A stretch of 64,000 nucleotides of DNA from Monoplex corrugatus (lineage: Eukaryota; Mollusca; Gastropoda; Littorinimorpha; Ranellidae): contig JAPXFY010000015.1 of assembly GCA_030674185.1 (NCBI GenBank), forward strand, positions 22,884,986-22,948,985, written 5' to 3'. The translations under genes were made by a program, and so were the position numbers. Below are positions 1 through 12,004 of the stretch, one piece after another; position 1 is the stretch's first letter, and each line of letters starts with the position of its first letter. The notes below the pieces were generated by a model. That model was given only the letters and a program-made list of their open reading frames with translations. It was not told the origin of the DNA and did no database searches.

Positions 1-42
<42 letters not shown>

Positions 43-87
43 GCGGTGGTGGTGGTGGTGGTGGTGGTGGTTGTGATGGTGGTGATA
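1..87. repeat. ATG then GTG trinucleotide microsatellite
   Basis: Fourteen ATG triplets (1-42) run into a GTG-rich tract to about position 87. The long Met/Val open frame here is an artefact of the repeat. The window edge cuts the tract, so its full length is unknown. Confidence 0.9.
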
Positions 88-99
88 GTATATTTCCAA

Positions 100-685
100 C
101 GATACAAGTTATCAGCTGAGGGCTTTCTTTCATTCCTTCCTTCCTTCTTTCTTCTTCTTCTTCTTTTTTTATTTTTAAAAATTTTTTTTTTTAATTTGCC
201 ATCGCTTTCATGTTAGGTGTTTTCTCGTGTTGTGAACAGTGCAAAGAGATTAGACAACTGAGGGAGTAAAATGAGACGGCCTGGAGTAGTGGACAAGAAC
301 AATATGAGCCATGTTAGCAAACTAAACCCATCCATATCATCAAGAAATAAGATCAACCAAAATATTGAACGTGTATGCTTCACAAAAGCCAGCTAGCCCA
401 AAATTAGGGCCTGTCCCTTTTTGTTATAACAAATATGCGTTATGATTCTTTTGTTGTTGTTGTTGTTGTGTTTGTTTGTTTGTTTCGTATGTGCTTAAAC
501 GTTGTCAGTCATTTTGATTCACATATATATATTTTTTTTTTTTACATTAGTTGAGAAAAGAAAACTATGGTCATGTAACAAGATCCAGTCTTCCATGGAA
601 ATACTGAGGGCGGGAATCGGAGAGACACTGAATGGAACAACACTGCGGAATGGATAGACAAACCACTAGCGCGCTGACAGACACA
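100..685. other. Intergenic, no gene seen
   Basis: AT-rich sequence with T-rich and CTT-rich runs (127-195) and a GTT run near 450-480. I see no splice-bounded coding block or RNA gene. Confidence 0.5.
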
Positions 686-925
686 TTAACCCTTTGACTT
701 CCGCACCCTATGCACCGATTGCAAAAATCTTGATCTTTGACTCCCTCACCCTATCCACCAGCTTCCTGCAAAACTTGATCTTTGACTCCCTCACCCTATC
801 CACCAGCTTCCTGCATGCAGGAAGCTGGTGGATAGGGTGAGGGAGTCAAAGATCAAGTTTTTGCTTTGCTAGCATGGTTGACAATGCAGGAGACTGATGT
901 ACAGTTGCGGGAGTCAAAGGGTTAA
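686..925. mobile_element. TTAA-bounded foldback element (copy 1)
   Basis: The element starts with TTAA-CCCTTTGACTTCC and ends with the inverted form GGGAGTCAAAGGG-TTAA. A near-perfect inner palindrome centres on about 817, with arms reading CTATCCACCAGCTTCCTGCA and its complement. The left arm carries an extra tandem copy of the CTTGATCTTTGACTCCC segment. No coding capacity. TTAA ends with CCC-starting terminal repeats are typical of piggyBac-derived MITEs; that assignment is inference. Confidence 0.75.
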
Positions 926-1480
926 CAAGCTTTGGCACACCATTGATGGAGCTTGAAGAATCAGTCTGGTTAAAAAGTGAATCTGTTCCTCTGACAAGTA
1001 AGAGGAGAAATTATCTTATGCGATTTAAGTTATACACTTTTTTTTTTATTGAATCTTTTTAATCAAGTTATTGATTTGATCATCCATAACAGAACTGAAA
1101 CATACCATCAACTGTACTGCCAAGAGTTTTGTAAGAATGTACTTCTATTGGTTCACCTTTTTTCTTAAAAAGACGGTTGGGAGATTTACCAGTGAGATTG
1201 TCTTTTTTGTCTGGTCGTCATTGGCATGAGTCAGTTTTAGGAAGGATTTAACACCAATCTGTTCATTTGTTGATACTTATTTTAAACTGATTTTAGTACG
1301 GTGTTTTCATCGTATAGCATAAAAGGCAATAGGGTGACAAACAGACAATATCTCAGTGAGCACACATTTTTTTACATTCTATGCCGTACATAGGCCAAAT
1401 TGAAGCGGAGCAATGCGAGGGAATACACTCAAATGGATCAAAATTTTTTTGTATGATCGAAAGCAGAGGGTAAAGGTAGG
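926..1480. other. Intergenic, no gene seen
   Basis: No coding block or clear repeat. It may include untranslated or decayed 5' sequence of the LINE that follows. Confidence 0.4.
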
Positions 1481-1482
1481 AA

Positions 1483-2440
1483 ATGCTGAATCAGAAGAAA
1501 ACAAAAGTAAAAAGCGGGATCCCTCAGAGCAGTGTACTGGGTCCAATCTTGTTTACAGTATTTATAAATGACTTACCTGATTCACTGCACTGTACTTGCA
1601 AAATTTTTGCTGACGATACAAAACTATATGACAAGGTTGCCAATGTTAATTTAATTCAACAGGACTTGCTAATACTACAAAACTGGTCAGATACTTGGAA
1701 TTTATATTTTAATGTTTCAAAATGCCATGTAATGCATGTTGGTAAGAAGAATATTAGACGAGAGTATTTCATGAAAATTGGAAATGGTGTACAGAAAATT
1801 AGTGTGTGTGAAACGGAAAAAGACTTGGGAGTTACATTTGATAGTGAATTATCCTTTGACCTGCACATTAAAAGAGTAGCAAATAGGGCTAACCAAATGA
1901 TAGGGATTATCAAAAGAACATTTTGTACATGAATAAACATACATTTTAAATGTTGTATAAGGCTTTTGTTAGACCACATTTAGAATACACAAGTGTTGTT
2001 TGGAATCCGTATTTGATAAGACAGTCAAAAATGATTGAAAATGTACAAAGAAGGGCAACTAGGTTGCTTATAGAGTGTAAAATATGAGTTATGAAGAAAG
2101 GCTTAAGTTTTTAAAACTTCATTCACTGAAAGGTAGGAGGGTTAGGGGGGGATTTAATACAGGTATACAAAATAATGAATGGGATGGATAAGCTATCAGT
2201 TGAAACATTTTTTTCCTTTCCACAAGCTAGTATAACAAGGAATGCTGAAGGTAAAATATTTCTTAAACACAGAAATACTAATACAAGAGCGTTTTGTTTT
2301 TCTAACAGAATTGTTAAATTGTGGTAAATAAAATATTTTGAAATTAAATTTACTAACAGCATTAACAAATTCAAAAATTTCCTGGACGATGACGCAGAAT
2401 TCAAAATTTTATGTAAAAAAATAGACTGAAGCAGATTTGC
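1483..2440 (+). pseudogene. Decayed non-LTR retrotransposon reverse transcriptase, 3' part
   Basis: The first 149 codons (1483-1929) show reverse transcriptase motifs: SGIPQSSVLGPILFTVFIND, then the catalytic FADDTKLY motif, then a DLGVTFDSELSF block typical of metazoan jockey/CR1-like LINEs. Downstream, other frames continue the same protein (LEYTSVVWNPY, ENVQRRATRL and a C-terminal NKFKNFLDDD), broken by stops and frameshifts at about 1930, 2085, 2115 and 2325. The endonuclease part is absent, so this is a 5'-truncated dead copy. It probably supplied no product. Exact clade not resolved. Confidence 0.85.
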
Positions 2441-2551
2441 TCAAGTACGAATATTAAGGCATGCGTTTCAGACCCAGAAGAAGAAAGCGTAAAACAAAAA
2501 AGATAGGGCGTTAAAAGGCCAGAAGGCCTAGGCTACGAGCCAGCCCTCAGC

Positions 2552-2616
2552 TACTACTACCAAAGAGTATAGTACCTCCGTAGGTACTATACTCTTTGCT
2601 ACTACTACTACTACTA
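2552..2616. repeat. Perfect 17-bp inverted repeat with 4-nt loop, CTA triplet flanks
   Basis: Arms 2561-2577 (CAAAGAGTATAGTACCT) and 2582-2598 are exact complements, with loop 2578-2581. CTA/ACT triplet runs lie on both sides. The upstream bases (2510-2550, with a GGCCAGAAGGCC palindrome) look like a LINE or SINE tail. A cruciform, a small transposon end or a tail structure are all possible. Confidence 0.8.
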
Positions 2617-2619
2617 AGG

Positions 2620-3060
2620 GAGGCTATTTAGCAGCGCTCGGCTTAGAACAGAGGATAGTGGCCTCCCGTTGACTTTGCACGCCGTTGAGCAAGCGGACAA
2701 CTCGTCAGATTTTGTTTTGTAACGTTGTGCAAGCAGAAGGTATGTGCTCATCTCCCTGAAATAGCATCGTTGTCCTCATCGTATCAGTTTATTCGGTATA
2801 AATTGTGTCGGTTTACAGAGCATTTGTTTGTAGTTGACGAATCTGTTTAATCATATGGTAATAGTAACCTAAGAAGTGTTCACTGAGGAATGAACGTCTC
2901 GCCACCAGACCAAATCAAGTGAAGTTTCATTCTTGCTCATTTCTCAGTAACATACCGAGGCTGTGTGATTATATAGGCCTACTCGTTAAGAAGAGGTCAG
3001 TCTGAAACCAAAGCTACGCATTATTCGAAAAACGAAAGGTAAGAGATTTGGTAAACTGTT
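2620..3060 (+). promoter_or_regulatory. Candidate promoter / non-coding first exon(s)
   Basis: CpG dinucleotides are more frequent here than in flanking DNA (for example GCAGCGCTCGGC, CACGCCGTTGAG, AAGCGGACAACTCG). Two good splice donors occur: AAG|GTATGT after 2739 and AAAG|GTAAGA after 3038. No long open frame is present. This fits a 5' untranslated exon serving the gene at 5.0-7.4 kb, DIS3L2, or both. There is no obvious TATA box. Evidence is indirect. Confidence 0.35.
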
Positions 3061-3447
3061 TTGTTCATTGTTGGGCGTCAACTGCTAAACTCAACTGGAT
3101 AATTCTGATTTTTACGTCGTCTCGTAGATGGCAGATGATAGATCTACTCGTCTAGTACTACAAAAGCTCTTCCTCACTTTACGTAGTTTCGGTTTCTGTT
3201 TTGACTCGGATTTGTTCAAGACATAAGATGATTTCCGGATAATGTGAGTGTGATAAAATTGCCAGTGTACGCTCTTCACTACAATTGTACAAATGACAGT
3301 GTGTGATGTAGGCAATGCCTATAGCCATAGGCTAATAATAGTGTAGGCCTAATGACTGAAATAATAGTTATCTTCTAGTTCTGTAGCACAACGTCTTGTG
3401 AAGCAAGCTCCTAAGCACTTTGCATTCTACAGAAAAGTGTTATATAT

Positions 3448-3560
3448 GAAAGAAAATATTATTCGCATATGATGTGGGAGTATTGTTCAAATATTAAACA
3501 TGAAAGAAAAATGTTCACATATGATGTGGGAGTATTGTTCACACAACATATTCCACATGA
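3448..3560. repeat. Local tandem duplication, about 60 bp, two copies
   Basis: The segment CATATGATGTGGGAGTATTG occurs at about 3466 and again at about 3518, with related flanks (TGAAAGAAAA). A simple local duplication. Confidence 0.7.
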
Positions 3561-3706
3561 ACACATGCACATGTATACTCCAGCACATATATACAGGCTT
3601 GCATTCATTTCAATAGTTTTGGCATGCAATAATGTGCTTAAATCTACATAATACCAATAGATCTTGGTGTGAGCACTGGTGAAATTGACCGGATTTAGAA
3701 TTTAGG

Positions 3707-3800
3707 AAGCTGGTTGACAGAATGATGGAATCAAAGGGTTAAGTTTTTGATTCAGTAACATGGTTGACTGTGCAGGATGGACAGGGTGTGGGAGTTGAAG
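3707..3800. mobile_element. Partial foldback element (copy 2)
   Basis: It carries the right-hand modules of the foldback family: GAAGCTGGTTGACAG, GAATCAAAGGGTTAAG, GCATGGTTGACTGTGCAGGA-like sequence and GGACAGGGTGTGGGAGT. The left arm and outer terminus are missing or diverged. Confidence 0.6.
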
Positions 3801-5016
3801 TGTTTGATAATGAATCAAACTATGGTAGACTTGTATTATTTGTTACTAAACCAGAAATGAAAATTTTATCTCAGATAATAAATCACTGCTTTGTATACTT
3901 TAAAAAAAAATGTAGGGCCTGGAATTGGACTTTTGAATCTTCACATTATGAAGGGGGGGGGGGGTGTATGTGCTTGTACATGTATGCACTTGCATGTACT
4001 ATGTGTGTGTGTGTTTTGTTTGTGTGTGTGTGTGAGAGGTCTTCCCTTATTTGTCAGAAACTGCTTCACTGTAAGCATCTGAATAGCTGTGAAATATTAG
4101 TTGCCTGACTGGGACAGTTTCATGTGTTTTACTCACTCAATCATGCAGTAGGACCCTCTCTTATTAGGCCTTTTAGTAGTGGACTGTCGCACAAAAAGCA
4201 TTGTGCAGTGGGCCTTTCTCAATAGGGACACAATTGATCATTCATGTCCTTGTCACTGTTTGTGAATGGCAGTCACATATCATGATCTTGTAGAAATTTT
4301 TTGCATTGTTTGGGAATCATAAAATTGGTAGCTTTAGACTGGTCAAGGTTCCCTTAAATCTAATATTTACCAGATGTATTACGCCACCCAAGAGTATATT
4401 TTTCAGATAAGTGTACTAGCTGCACTGGAGTGTACAGTTGAGCGAAGCCTTTTGTTTTCATAGTCATGATACAGGGAATTTGATCAGAATCATTTGTTTG
4501 ATCAGTGGAAATGGAGTACTATATCTGATCTTATACCACTCTTGCCAATGATTATTCCCTTTTGGAAGATCTGCTGTGCAACATCAGTTTTCCACTCCAT
4601 CCAGCAGACCTTGTTTCCATGCTCTGGATGTCACAGATTTTTCAGTCCTGTTTGCTGCCTCCTGCAATATAGAAGGTTGCTAGAGCATGTATTTTCACAT
4701 GGCAGCATTGTCGTATATGATCATGAAAGGCTGAGAGAAAATGAGATGACTGAAATTAATAAGCATACTCAATAATATTGTGATCTCTGCGTCATAGTAC
4801 ATTAATACTGTTCTTGAACCAGACTTGAATCTGTGTGCTAGGCTGAGCAGGATGATCTTGGATGGTAATGATGGTTTATTGAACATACTAACAAACCCTT
4901 TGACTTGCTCGGCATGTCCACCAGCGAAGAAAAATAACTGCATGTTGTAAAAGTACATGAGATTCTTACTACCTATGGTGTTAATTGTTATGTCTTCTGT
5001 TCTTCATCTGTTGCAG

Positions 5017-5242
5017 TGATTTTACTTGTTTGAGTCTGAGAAAGTCAGACTGGAACAACTTAAGAAACAAGCTGAGTCCAAGATTTTTCCTGTATGTGAT
5101 TTTCCAAAGTGTTGACAAACATCAGACTGAACAGATATGGAATCTGGAGCTGAGAAAATTCCAGAGCAGACTGAGAACATTCCAGAGCAGACTGAGAACA
5201 TTCCAGAGCAGACTGAGAATCAGAATATCACTGCTTCTGAAG
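5017..5242 (+). CDS. Unrecognised repeat protein, exon 1 (5' UTR plus first 35 codons)
   Basis: The acceptor CTGTTGCAG ends at 5016 and the donor AAG|GTATGG follows 5242. The start ATG is at 5137-5139, with G at -3 and G at +4. An in-frame TGA at 5128-5130 means translation cannot begin earlier in this exon. The coding part opens MESGAEKIPEQTENIPEQTE: three exact 21-bp tandem units give a PEQTENI heptad repeat. The exon ends one base into a Gly codon, which matches the phase of the exon at 6205. An upstream exon, perhaps near 2.7 or 3.0 kb, is implied by the acceptor. Confidence 0.5.
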
Positions 5243-7397
5243 GTATGGGATTCACTGGAGTTTGTTTGTGTGTAGTGGTGATTGTGTAGTGTCACTTTAT
5301 CATTTAGAAGATATTAGACTAAGCATCTATAGAAGAAATATCATCATTATTATCTCTGTATACATATTAAACATTATAGTGCTTAATAAATTTGTGTTTG
5401 AAAGCACATTCCTCAACCTGGTTGTATGGTTGTGTTGTAATTTTGAATGGCGCATTCCTCCAAATTGGTTGGTTGGGTAAGCAGGCTGTGTGCATCTGCT
5501 TGCGACTGTGTGAGTGTGTGTCTGTGTTACTTCGTCTACATATCCATAATGCATTATTTTTTGTGTACATGTATAGTTAACCGTATATATACCTTTTGTT
5601 TTGCTGTGTATATCACTGTATCTATCATATATGTGTACGTAAAAATAGTCTGAAGTTGTGAGTGCACAGAGCTACGTTGAAATAAGCATAGGAGAAATAC
5701 CCATAATTGTTATCATTATTATTAATATGATTATTATCACTGTTATTGTCATTAACAGTAATTAATGAATTGCTACTGTATGGCACATTCTTCTAAATTC
5801 AGTTGGACTCACTTTACATCATACATTTTGTGTTATATAAGACACAGAGTATAAAACTATAAAGTATAATACACAAGAAACGTTAATGTCACACACACAC
5901 GTATGCGACCATGCATGTATACATGCTCGCATGCATACTCAGTCTCTCTCTCTCTGTCTCCCTCCCTCTCTCTCTCTCTCTCTCCCTCCCTCTCTCTTTC
6001 TCTCTCCCTCCCTCTCTCTCTCTCCCCCCTTTCCTCACCCCCCTCTATCTACCTCCCTCCCTCCCTATCTCTTTCTCTGACACAAACTCGCACACACACA
6101 CAAGCACACACACACACACAGTTACGCATGCGCGCGCACACACACACACACATATGCACACACACAGAGCCTACAGTACGTGTTATTGATCAAGCTATCT
6201 CTAGGTCACATACAGAAACAGCCTTGGCGGTCTCAGGAAAGGCCAGAACCATCGAAGGAGGAAGATAAAGATAAACAGCCAAAGATATCGGCAAGAGAGA
6301 CAAAAATTCAGAAAAGACAAAAACCTTCAAAAGGACAGCAAATGGCTCCTGAAGATCTTGGATTTTCAAAAGAACAGGAGATATGTCAAGAAATGGCTCC
6401 AAATAATCCAGAAAAATCAGACATTTCAGTGACAAAGCAGAAAATTGAGGAAAAGCAAGAACCTTCAAAAGAACAGTTGAAGACTGGGGAAAGGACAGCA
6501 AATTCATCCGCACTGTGTAATGCTCAGGAACAGTCAAGACAGCACAGACGTCTCTATTCAGAAGTCTGTAAGGCTGGTCTTCAGTTTAATATGAGCAATG
6601 AAACGGAAAACATTCATAGAGATGTCCAAGGACAGCAAGCGAAATGCACCACAAAACATGATGAGACTAGCTTAAACCACCAGAGAAAGAATACCAGCAA
6701 TAACTCTGAAGATGAATTTGTACCATGTCCACCAGTGAAATGCACCCCTAAACATGATGAGACTAGCTTAAATCACCAAAGAGAGAATGCCAGCAACAAC
6801 TCTGAGGATGAATTTGTACCATGTCCACCAGTGAAATGCACCACAAAACGTGATGAGACTAGCTTAAACCACCAGAGAGGGGATGCCAGCAATAACCCTG
6901 AGGATGAATTTGTACCATGTCCACCAGTGAAATGCACCACAAAACGTGATGAGACTAGCTTAACCCTCCAGAGAGGGAATGCCAGCAATAACCCTGAGGA
7001 TGAATTTGTACCATGTCCACCAGTGAAATGCACCACAAAACGTGATGAGACTAGCTTAAACCACCAGAGAGGGGATGCCAGCAATAACCCTGAGGATGAA
7101 TTTGTACCATGTCCACCAGTGAAATGCACCACAAAACGTGATAAGACTAGCTTAACCCTCCAGAGAGGGAATGCCAGCAATAACCCTGAGGATGAATTTG
7201 TACCATTTCGAATCCACCGCAGAAAAACTCGGATGTATCAACGTAACCTCTGGCTTCACCGACGGCGTTATGGGCCTGTCACTGAAGAACAAATAATGGA
7301 TAGGATAGAGATGTGGCTAATGATTGTAAATAAGTATTACCCCGTTCCTGTGAAAGACATTGGTGAAGAACATGAATTGGATGACCATGCTCAGTAA
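5137..7397 (+). CDS. Unrecognised 432-residue disordered protein with 32-residue repeats (two coding exons)
   Basis: Joining 5137-5242 to 6205-7397 gives 1,299 bases: 433 codons with a terminal TAA and no internal stop. I do not recognise the family. The order is: a PEQTENI heptad repeat; a charged Lys/Glu/Gln region with recurring EPSKE and KPSK motifs (residues about 40-140); six units of a 32-residue repeat, each with VKCTTKRDETSL and EDEFVPCPPV segments (about residues 183-365); and a unique basic tail (RRKTRMYQRNLWLHRRRYGP) followed by a helical IMDRIEMWLMIVNKYY stretch and an acidic end. The 96-bp DNA period keeps the frame, which supports selection for coding. No signal peptide or membrane span is evident, so a cytosolic or nuclear product is likely. 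Exon 1 spliced directly to the first DIS3L2 exon (18890) would reach a stop within 21 codons, so I treat this as a separate gene. Alternative: an alternative 5' module or UTR of DIS3L2. Confidence 0.5.
5938..6170. repeat. CT-rich then CA microsatellite
   Basis: A (CT)n/CCCT tract at about 5941-6078 is followed by (CA)n with CG steps at about 6085-6170. It lies in the intron just before the 6205 exon and supplies its long pyrimidine-rich region. Ser/Leu/Thr-rich open frames here are shadows of the repeat. Confidence 0.9.
6205..7397 (+). CDS. Unrecognised repeat protein, exon 2 (terminal)
   Basis: The acceptor ATCTCTAG ends at 6204. The exon opens with GT, which completes the Gly codon left by the exon at 5017-5242, and reads HIQKQPWRSQERPEPSKEE onward to TAA at 7395-7397. 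I found no convincing internal donor in the right phase for splicing on to DIS3L2. No AATAAA lies close downstream; the nearest ones I noticed are at 9463 and 10409, so the 3' end is undefined. Confidence 0.5.
6640..7208 (+). repeat. 96-bp in-frame coding tandem repeat, about 6 units
   Basis: Units begin near 6640, 6736, 6832, 6928, 7024 and 7120. They differ by a few substitutions; the two middle types (NHQRGD and TLQRGN) alternate, which points to recent two-unit duplication. Each unit encodes a conserved Cys pair spaced CPPVKC. Confidence 0.85.
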
Positions 7398-7699
7398 CTG
7401 TTGACGGATTCCTGATTGGTTTATGTGGTAGTTGAGAGGGGAGAGGACAGTGGGAGACAGGGGACTGAAGGTATTATCTCATGTGACCTGATTTCATGTA
7501 AAAAAAGAGCATCTCAGTATAATGATTTTATTTTGACCTTAACTTTTAGAACCTAATAGATGTAATCTGCAAGCATACTGAATTTGTTGTGAGATTAAGT
7601 TCCGCACATTTGTATTCCATGCATGTGTGTGTCCCATCCCCCACCTTCCACATGCCCCTAAACACTCTCATCTACCTTTACCAACCCCATTCCGCTAAA

Positions 7700-8301
<602 letters not shown>

Positions 8302-8339
8302 CCAACATGCACTGGAGAAATAGACATATCAAGTTAGTT

Positions 8340-9110
8340 TGTTTCCTCAGATAAAATGTCTTTACAGCACTGGGATGATTTCATTTATGCCCACAGCACA
8401 AATAGAATATAAGGACACAGACGGAGAGATATATTTCAGATTTATGCATTTTATTATTTTGAATAGGTTGTCAAGAAACTGCTTGTTTTCTCCATACATG
8501 TATAGCAGTAAAGAGTTCTTTTTTTAAATTTATGGTTATATTTAGTAAAAAAAAAAAAATCAAAAAAAAAATCAAGTACAACAGATTAGAGGGCCAGTCT
8601 TTCAGTCATATCAAGAGGTGAATGTGATAATGTAAGTTTTGAATGTTTTTTTGTGTGTGTGGACAACAGTTATCCGCAAGAATTCATTTGCTCTTTATAG
8701 GTTTATTTTTACCACATCAGCCAGCATTTTAGTCTCTAAAGTTGATAATAACTTATTTTGGAAACATAAAGTTAATGTTAACTTGTTAAGGAAACACACT
8801 TTTAAGACATGAGGAAACACACTTTTAAACATAATTCTAGAATCATGTAAAACTAGCATTGCCCGTAGACATCAAAACTGGAATTTGTGGAAATAACATA
8901 ATTACATAGAGAATCAAAAAGGGGTTTATCACATTGCGCATTTTTAAAATGGCAGCAGATCATTTCAAACACAAGAAGAAAGAAGGAAAAAATTAGAAAA
9001 CAGCATAAATTTTCTGGCTTTTAATGGCTTCGAACAATCAGCAGACAAGAGCTGACTATGTGGTGATATGGTAGGTAGTACACAGGATATTCATATAGCA
9101 CTGAAAACCA
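8340..9110. other. Intergenic, no gene seen
   Basis: AT-rich sequence with A-runs at 8548-8570. No gene or RNA seen. Confidence 0.4.
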
Positions 9111-9298
9111 TTAACCCTTTGACTACCACACACCATCCACCAACTGCAAAAACCTTTTGACTCCCTCACCCTATCCACCAGCGTCCTGCAGGTAGCTGGA
9201 GGATAGGGTGAGGGTCTCAAAGGGTTAAGTTTTTGCTTTGCTAGCATGGTTGACAATGCAGGATGCTGGTGGACAGGGTGCGGGAGTTAAAGGGTTAA
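9111..9298. mobile_element. TTAA-bounded foldback element (copy 3)
   Basis: TTAA at 9111-9114 and at 9295-9298. Left end CCCTTTGACTACC, right end GGGAGTTAAAGGG. The inner palindrome is GGATAGGGTGAGGGTCTCAA and its partner, followed by the family module TTTTTGCTTTGCTAGCATGG. Confidence 0.85.
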
Positions 9299-9757
9299 AT
9301 CTGAACCCAAAGGAACATGGTTATACTACAACATCCTAACGACAGATAATTAACTTTTATTATTAAAGTCTTCGAGTTATTACAGAGATTGGAAACAGAT
9401 GTTCTACAGAAAGTATTTCTGAAAATTCACAAAAAGACGAGAGATTTGAAGAAAAAAGTATTAATAAAAATTCACAAAACACAAGAGATTAAATTGAAAT
9501 GGCTACAGACATATTTTGTTCACATAATTTTTGGAACTACTACTAATATCACCCTGACAGAAATGGACTTTTTTGAATAGTTTTTGTCATCACTTTTGCT
9601 TGGAAATGAAAGAAGATCAATCTCGGGATTAGGAATAGTGTATATTAAATGAAAGATATCGTCAGTCACATGGTTAGGAATCGTCTGTATATATATCAAA
9701 CAGTTCTAGGAAAAGATCTAAGAATTTTTAAATTGGAATGTGCAATATGTGCAAATA

Positions 9758-9966
9758 TTAACCCTTTGACTCCCACACCCTGTCCAACAGCATCCTGCAG
9801 GAAGCTGGTGGATTGGGTGAGTCAAAGGGTCAAGTTTTGCATGCTAGCAAAGCAAAAACTTACCCTTTGATTCCCTCACGCTCTCCACCAGCTTCCTGCA
9901 GGAAGCTGGTGGATTGGGTGAGTCAAAGGGTCAAGTTTTGCAGTTGGTAGATAGTCAAAGGGTTAA
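9758..9966. mobile_element. TTAA-bounded foldback element (copy 4, double inner palindrome)
   Basis: TTAA at 9758-9761 and 9963-9966. Two successive CCTGCAGGAAGCTGG palindrome centres (near 9798 and 9900) show that the inner unit is duplicated in this copy. Confidence 0.85.
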
Positions 9967-9969
9967 TTG

Positions 9970-11365
9970 AAAACATGGTGCTGTTTGGCATTAATGAAAA
10001 TATACATACAGATTCGGTATTTTATTTAATGAACTTTTTTTTTTGAGTAGGGGGGAGTACATTTATAGATGCAGATTTGAACATATTCTGCCAAATACAA
10101 CTTCTTCCAAAAACTTTACTGCAAAATACCACACAGAACAATTCAACACAGAATTGAAGTGAAATTTATGCCCTTTCAATATTAAACGGCTGCTATAATT
10201 ACCATTAATTTCAACTGAAACTTGACGCTGTTCCCTGTTTTTGTAAGCATAAGAGGTCAGTGTACATGAATGTAAAAGTTAATAATAACTCATTCTAATT
10301 TTTAATGATCTACCTGAGTGTGTTTTCTTTTTTTTTAAAAATTGTTTTTGTTTTTGATTTTAATTTTCTGCATCATGCTTCATATTTTATGTTTTTATAC
10401 CTTGTGAAAATAAATGTAGAATAAGTTTGAAAAGAGAAAGAATATCAGTCATAGACTATTGATCAATAGGATATATATATATTACAGTGCAAGTTTGACT
10501 GGATCTGGCATATTTGTGTTGGTCATATTACTCCAGATTTGTGACTCTTTGGCATGAGACCAGTGCCAACTTGCTGAGGCCAAATGGCAGTAGAGGCAAA
10601 CTTAAGGCAGTGAGGGTTAGTCTGGATGATTTTCAGTTTTCAGCGAAGTGCTGTCCTTAAAAACCAAACTTCCATTTCCATTCAGAACAATGTTTGTTTC
10701 CATTTTCTTTTTTTTCTTCTTCATTATTTGACTAAATAAACAAGAATGTAGCCTTTGCAGATCCCCATATGTTGCACATCTCTGGAAAAGTCTTTGTCTT
10801 AGTTTTTCAGTTCTGCATGAGTCGCCGTAAATAGCCTTACTGTTGAATAAATTGGGGTTGCTAAGTAAAACTATGCCGTGAAAACTTTACACTTACAGGT
10901 TGTTTTCTTAAAATCATTGTCCAGAGTGTTGTGGTGGAATAGCATTTCAAATGGCCACAGTTTTCACATACTTTCCTCAATGACAATCAGTTATGTATCA
11001 AAATGACCAGAAAAGACGGTAGGTTTCAGAAATGCACAATTCTCAGTACACCAAAAATTTGAGTTGGTCTGATTTTGTACTAATGTGTGACATTTTAGAG
11101 AATATATATCAGAGAATAATTTCTTGATTAGTAATATTTGGATGGATTTTGATTCTTGTTAAGCTTGAGATGTTTTTTCCTGATGAAGTCGATGAAAAAC
11201 TTAAAGTTGCCTGGGTGTTTGTTTTTATCTGAGAATGTCTAGTTGTTGACCAAAAGGTAGTTATGAGCAGGAAAGTTTCATTAGGTGTGGTAGGACAAAA
11301 GCAGTTGCAGCCAGCTGGATTTCTCAGTTTTTTGTGGCGAGAACCTAGCAACATTCAGATGATAT
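9970..11365. other. Intergenic, no gene seen
   Basis: AT-rich sequence without splice-bounded coding blocks. An AATAAA lies at 10409-10414. The minus-strand open frame at 11109-11354 has no recognisable motif and no supporting context. Confidence 0.4.
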
Positions 11366-11367
11366 TT

Positions 11368-11715
11368 CTTGCATGAGAAGGATGTTGTATTATGATTAGT
11401 TAATACACTTTATCGCCAGCTTGAAAAGGATGTGGTATTATTATTAGTTAATAAACTTTTATTTCCAGCATGAAAAGGATGTGATATTATGATTAGTTAA
11501 TACACTTTATTGCCAGCATGAAAAGGATGTGGTATTATCATAATTATGATCAGTTAATAAACTTTTTTCCATCATGAAAAGGATGTGGTATTATGATTAG
11601 TTGATACACTTTATTTCCAACATGAAAAGGATGTGGAATTATGATATGTTAATACACTTTATTTCAAACATGAAAAGGATGTGGTATTATGATTGGTTAA
11701 TAAATTTATATGCAC
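11368..11715. repeat. 48-bp minisatellite, about 7 units
   Basis: The unit contains CATGAAAAGGATGTGGTATT and ATGATTAGTTAATACACTTT; copies diverge by substitutions and small indels (one has an ATAATT insertion near 11540). Confidence 0.85.
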
Positions 11716-12004
11716 ATGTTTTTTTGAGGGTCCATGTAAATAATTGAAGTTCAGTTATTGATAAGGACTCTTGCTGAGACAAAGAGATAAACATGCCTGG
11801 GTCATCAGAAATTTTTTACTTATTTACTTATTCATGAATTTGTGTATTATTATATGCTAGTAGCTAGTCTCCAAACGCATTTGTGCTTTATATTGAATCA
11901 ATCTTTAGTATGGAGCACAGAGAACTCAAGTTGTAAGGTGAGCTGACCACATTCCACAAATTCTGCATCTTTTGAGGGCATACACGCTTGGTGTTTCCAT
12001 ATTT

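Noticed and set aside
4494..4958. Possible small genes on either strand
   Set aside because: Short frames without motifs, splice support or repeat-independent context.
5017..5110. Alternative reading of exon 1 (FESEKVRLEQLKKQAESKIF) as coding
   Set aside because: It looks protein-like, but the frame has TGA at the exon start (5017-5019) and TGA again just before the chosen ATG region; at most a short upstream frame.
6180..6204. GTG start of the 6180-7397 open frame
   Set aside because: Eukaryotic context; an acceptor at 6204 and matching phase with the exon ending at 5242 explain the frame better.
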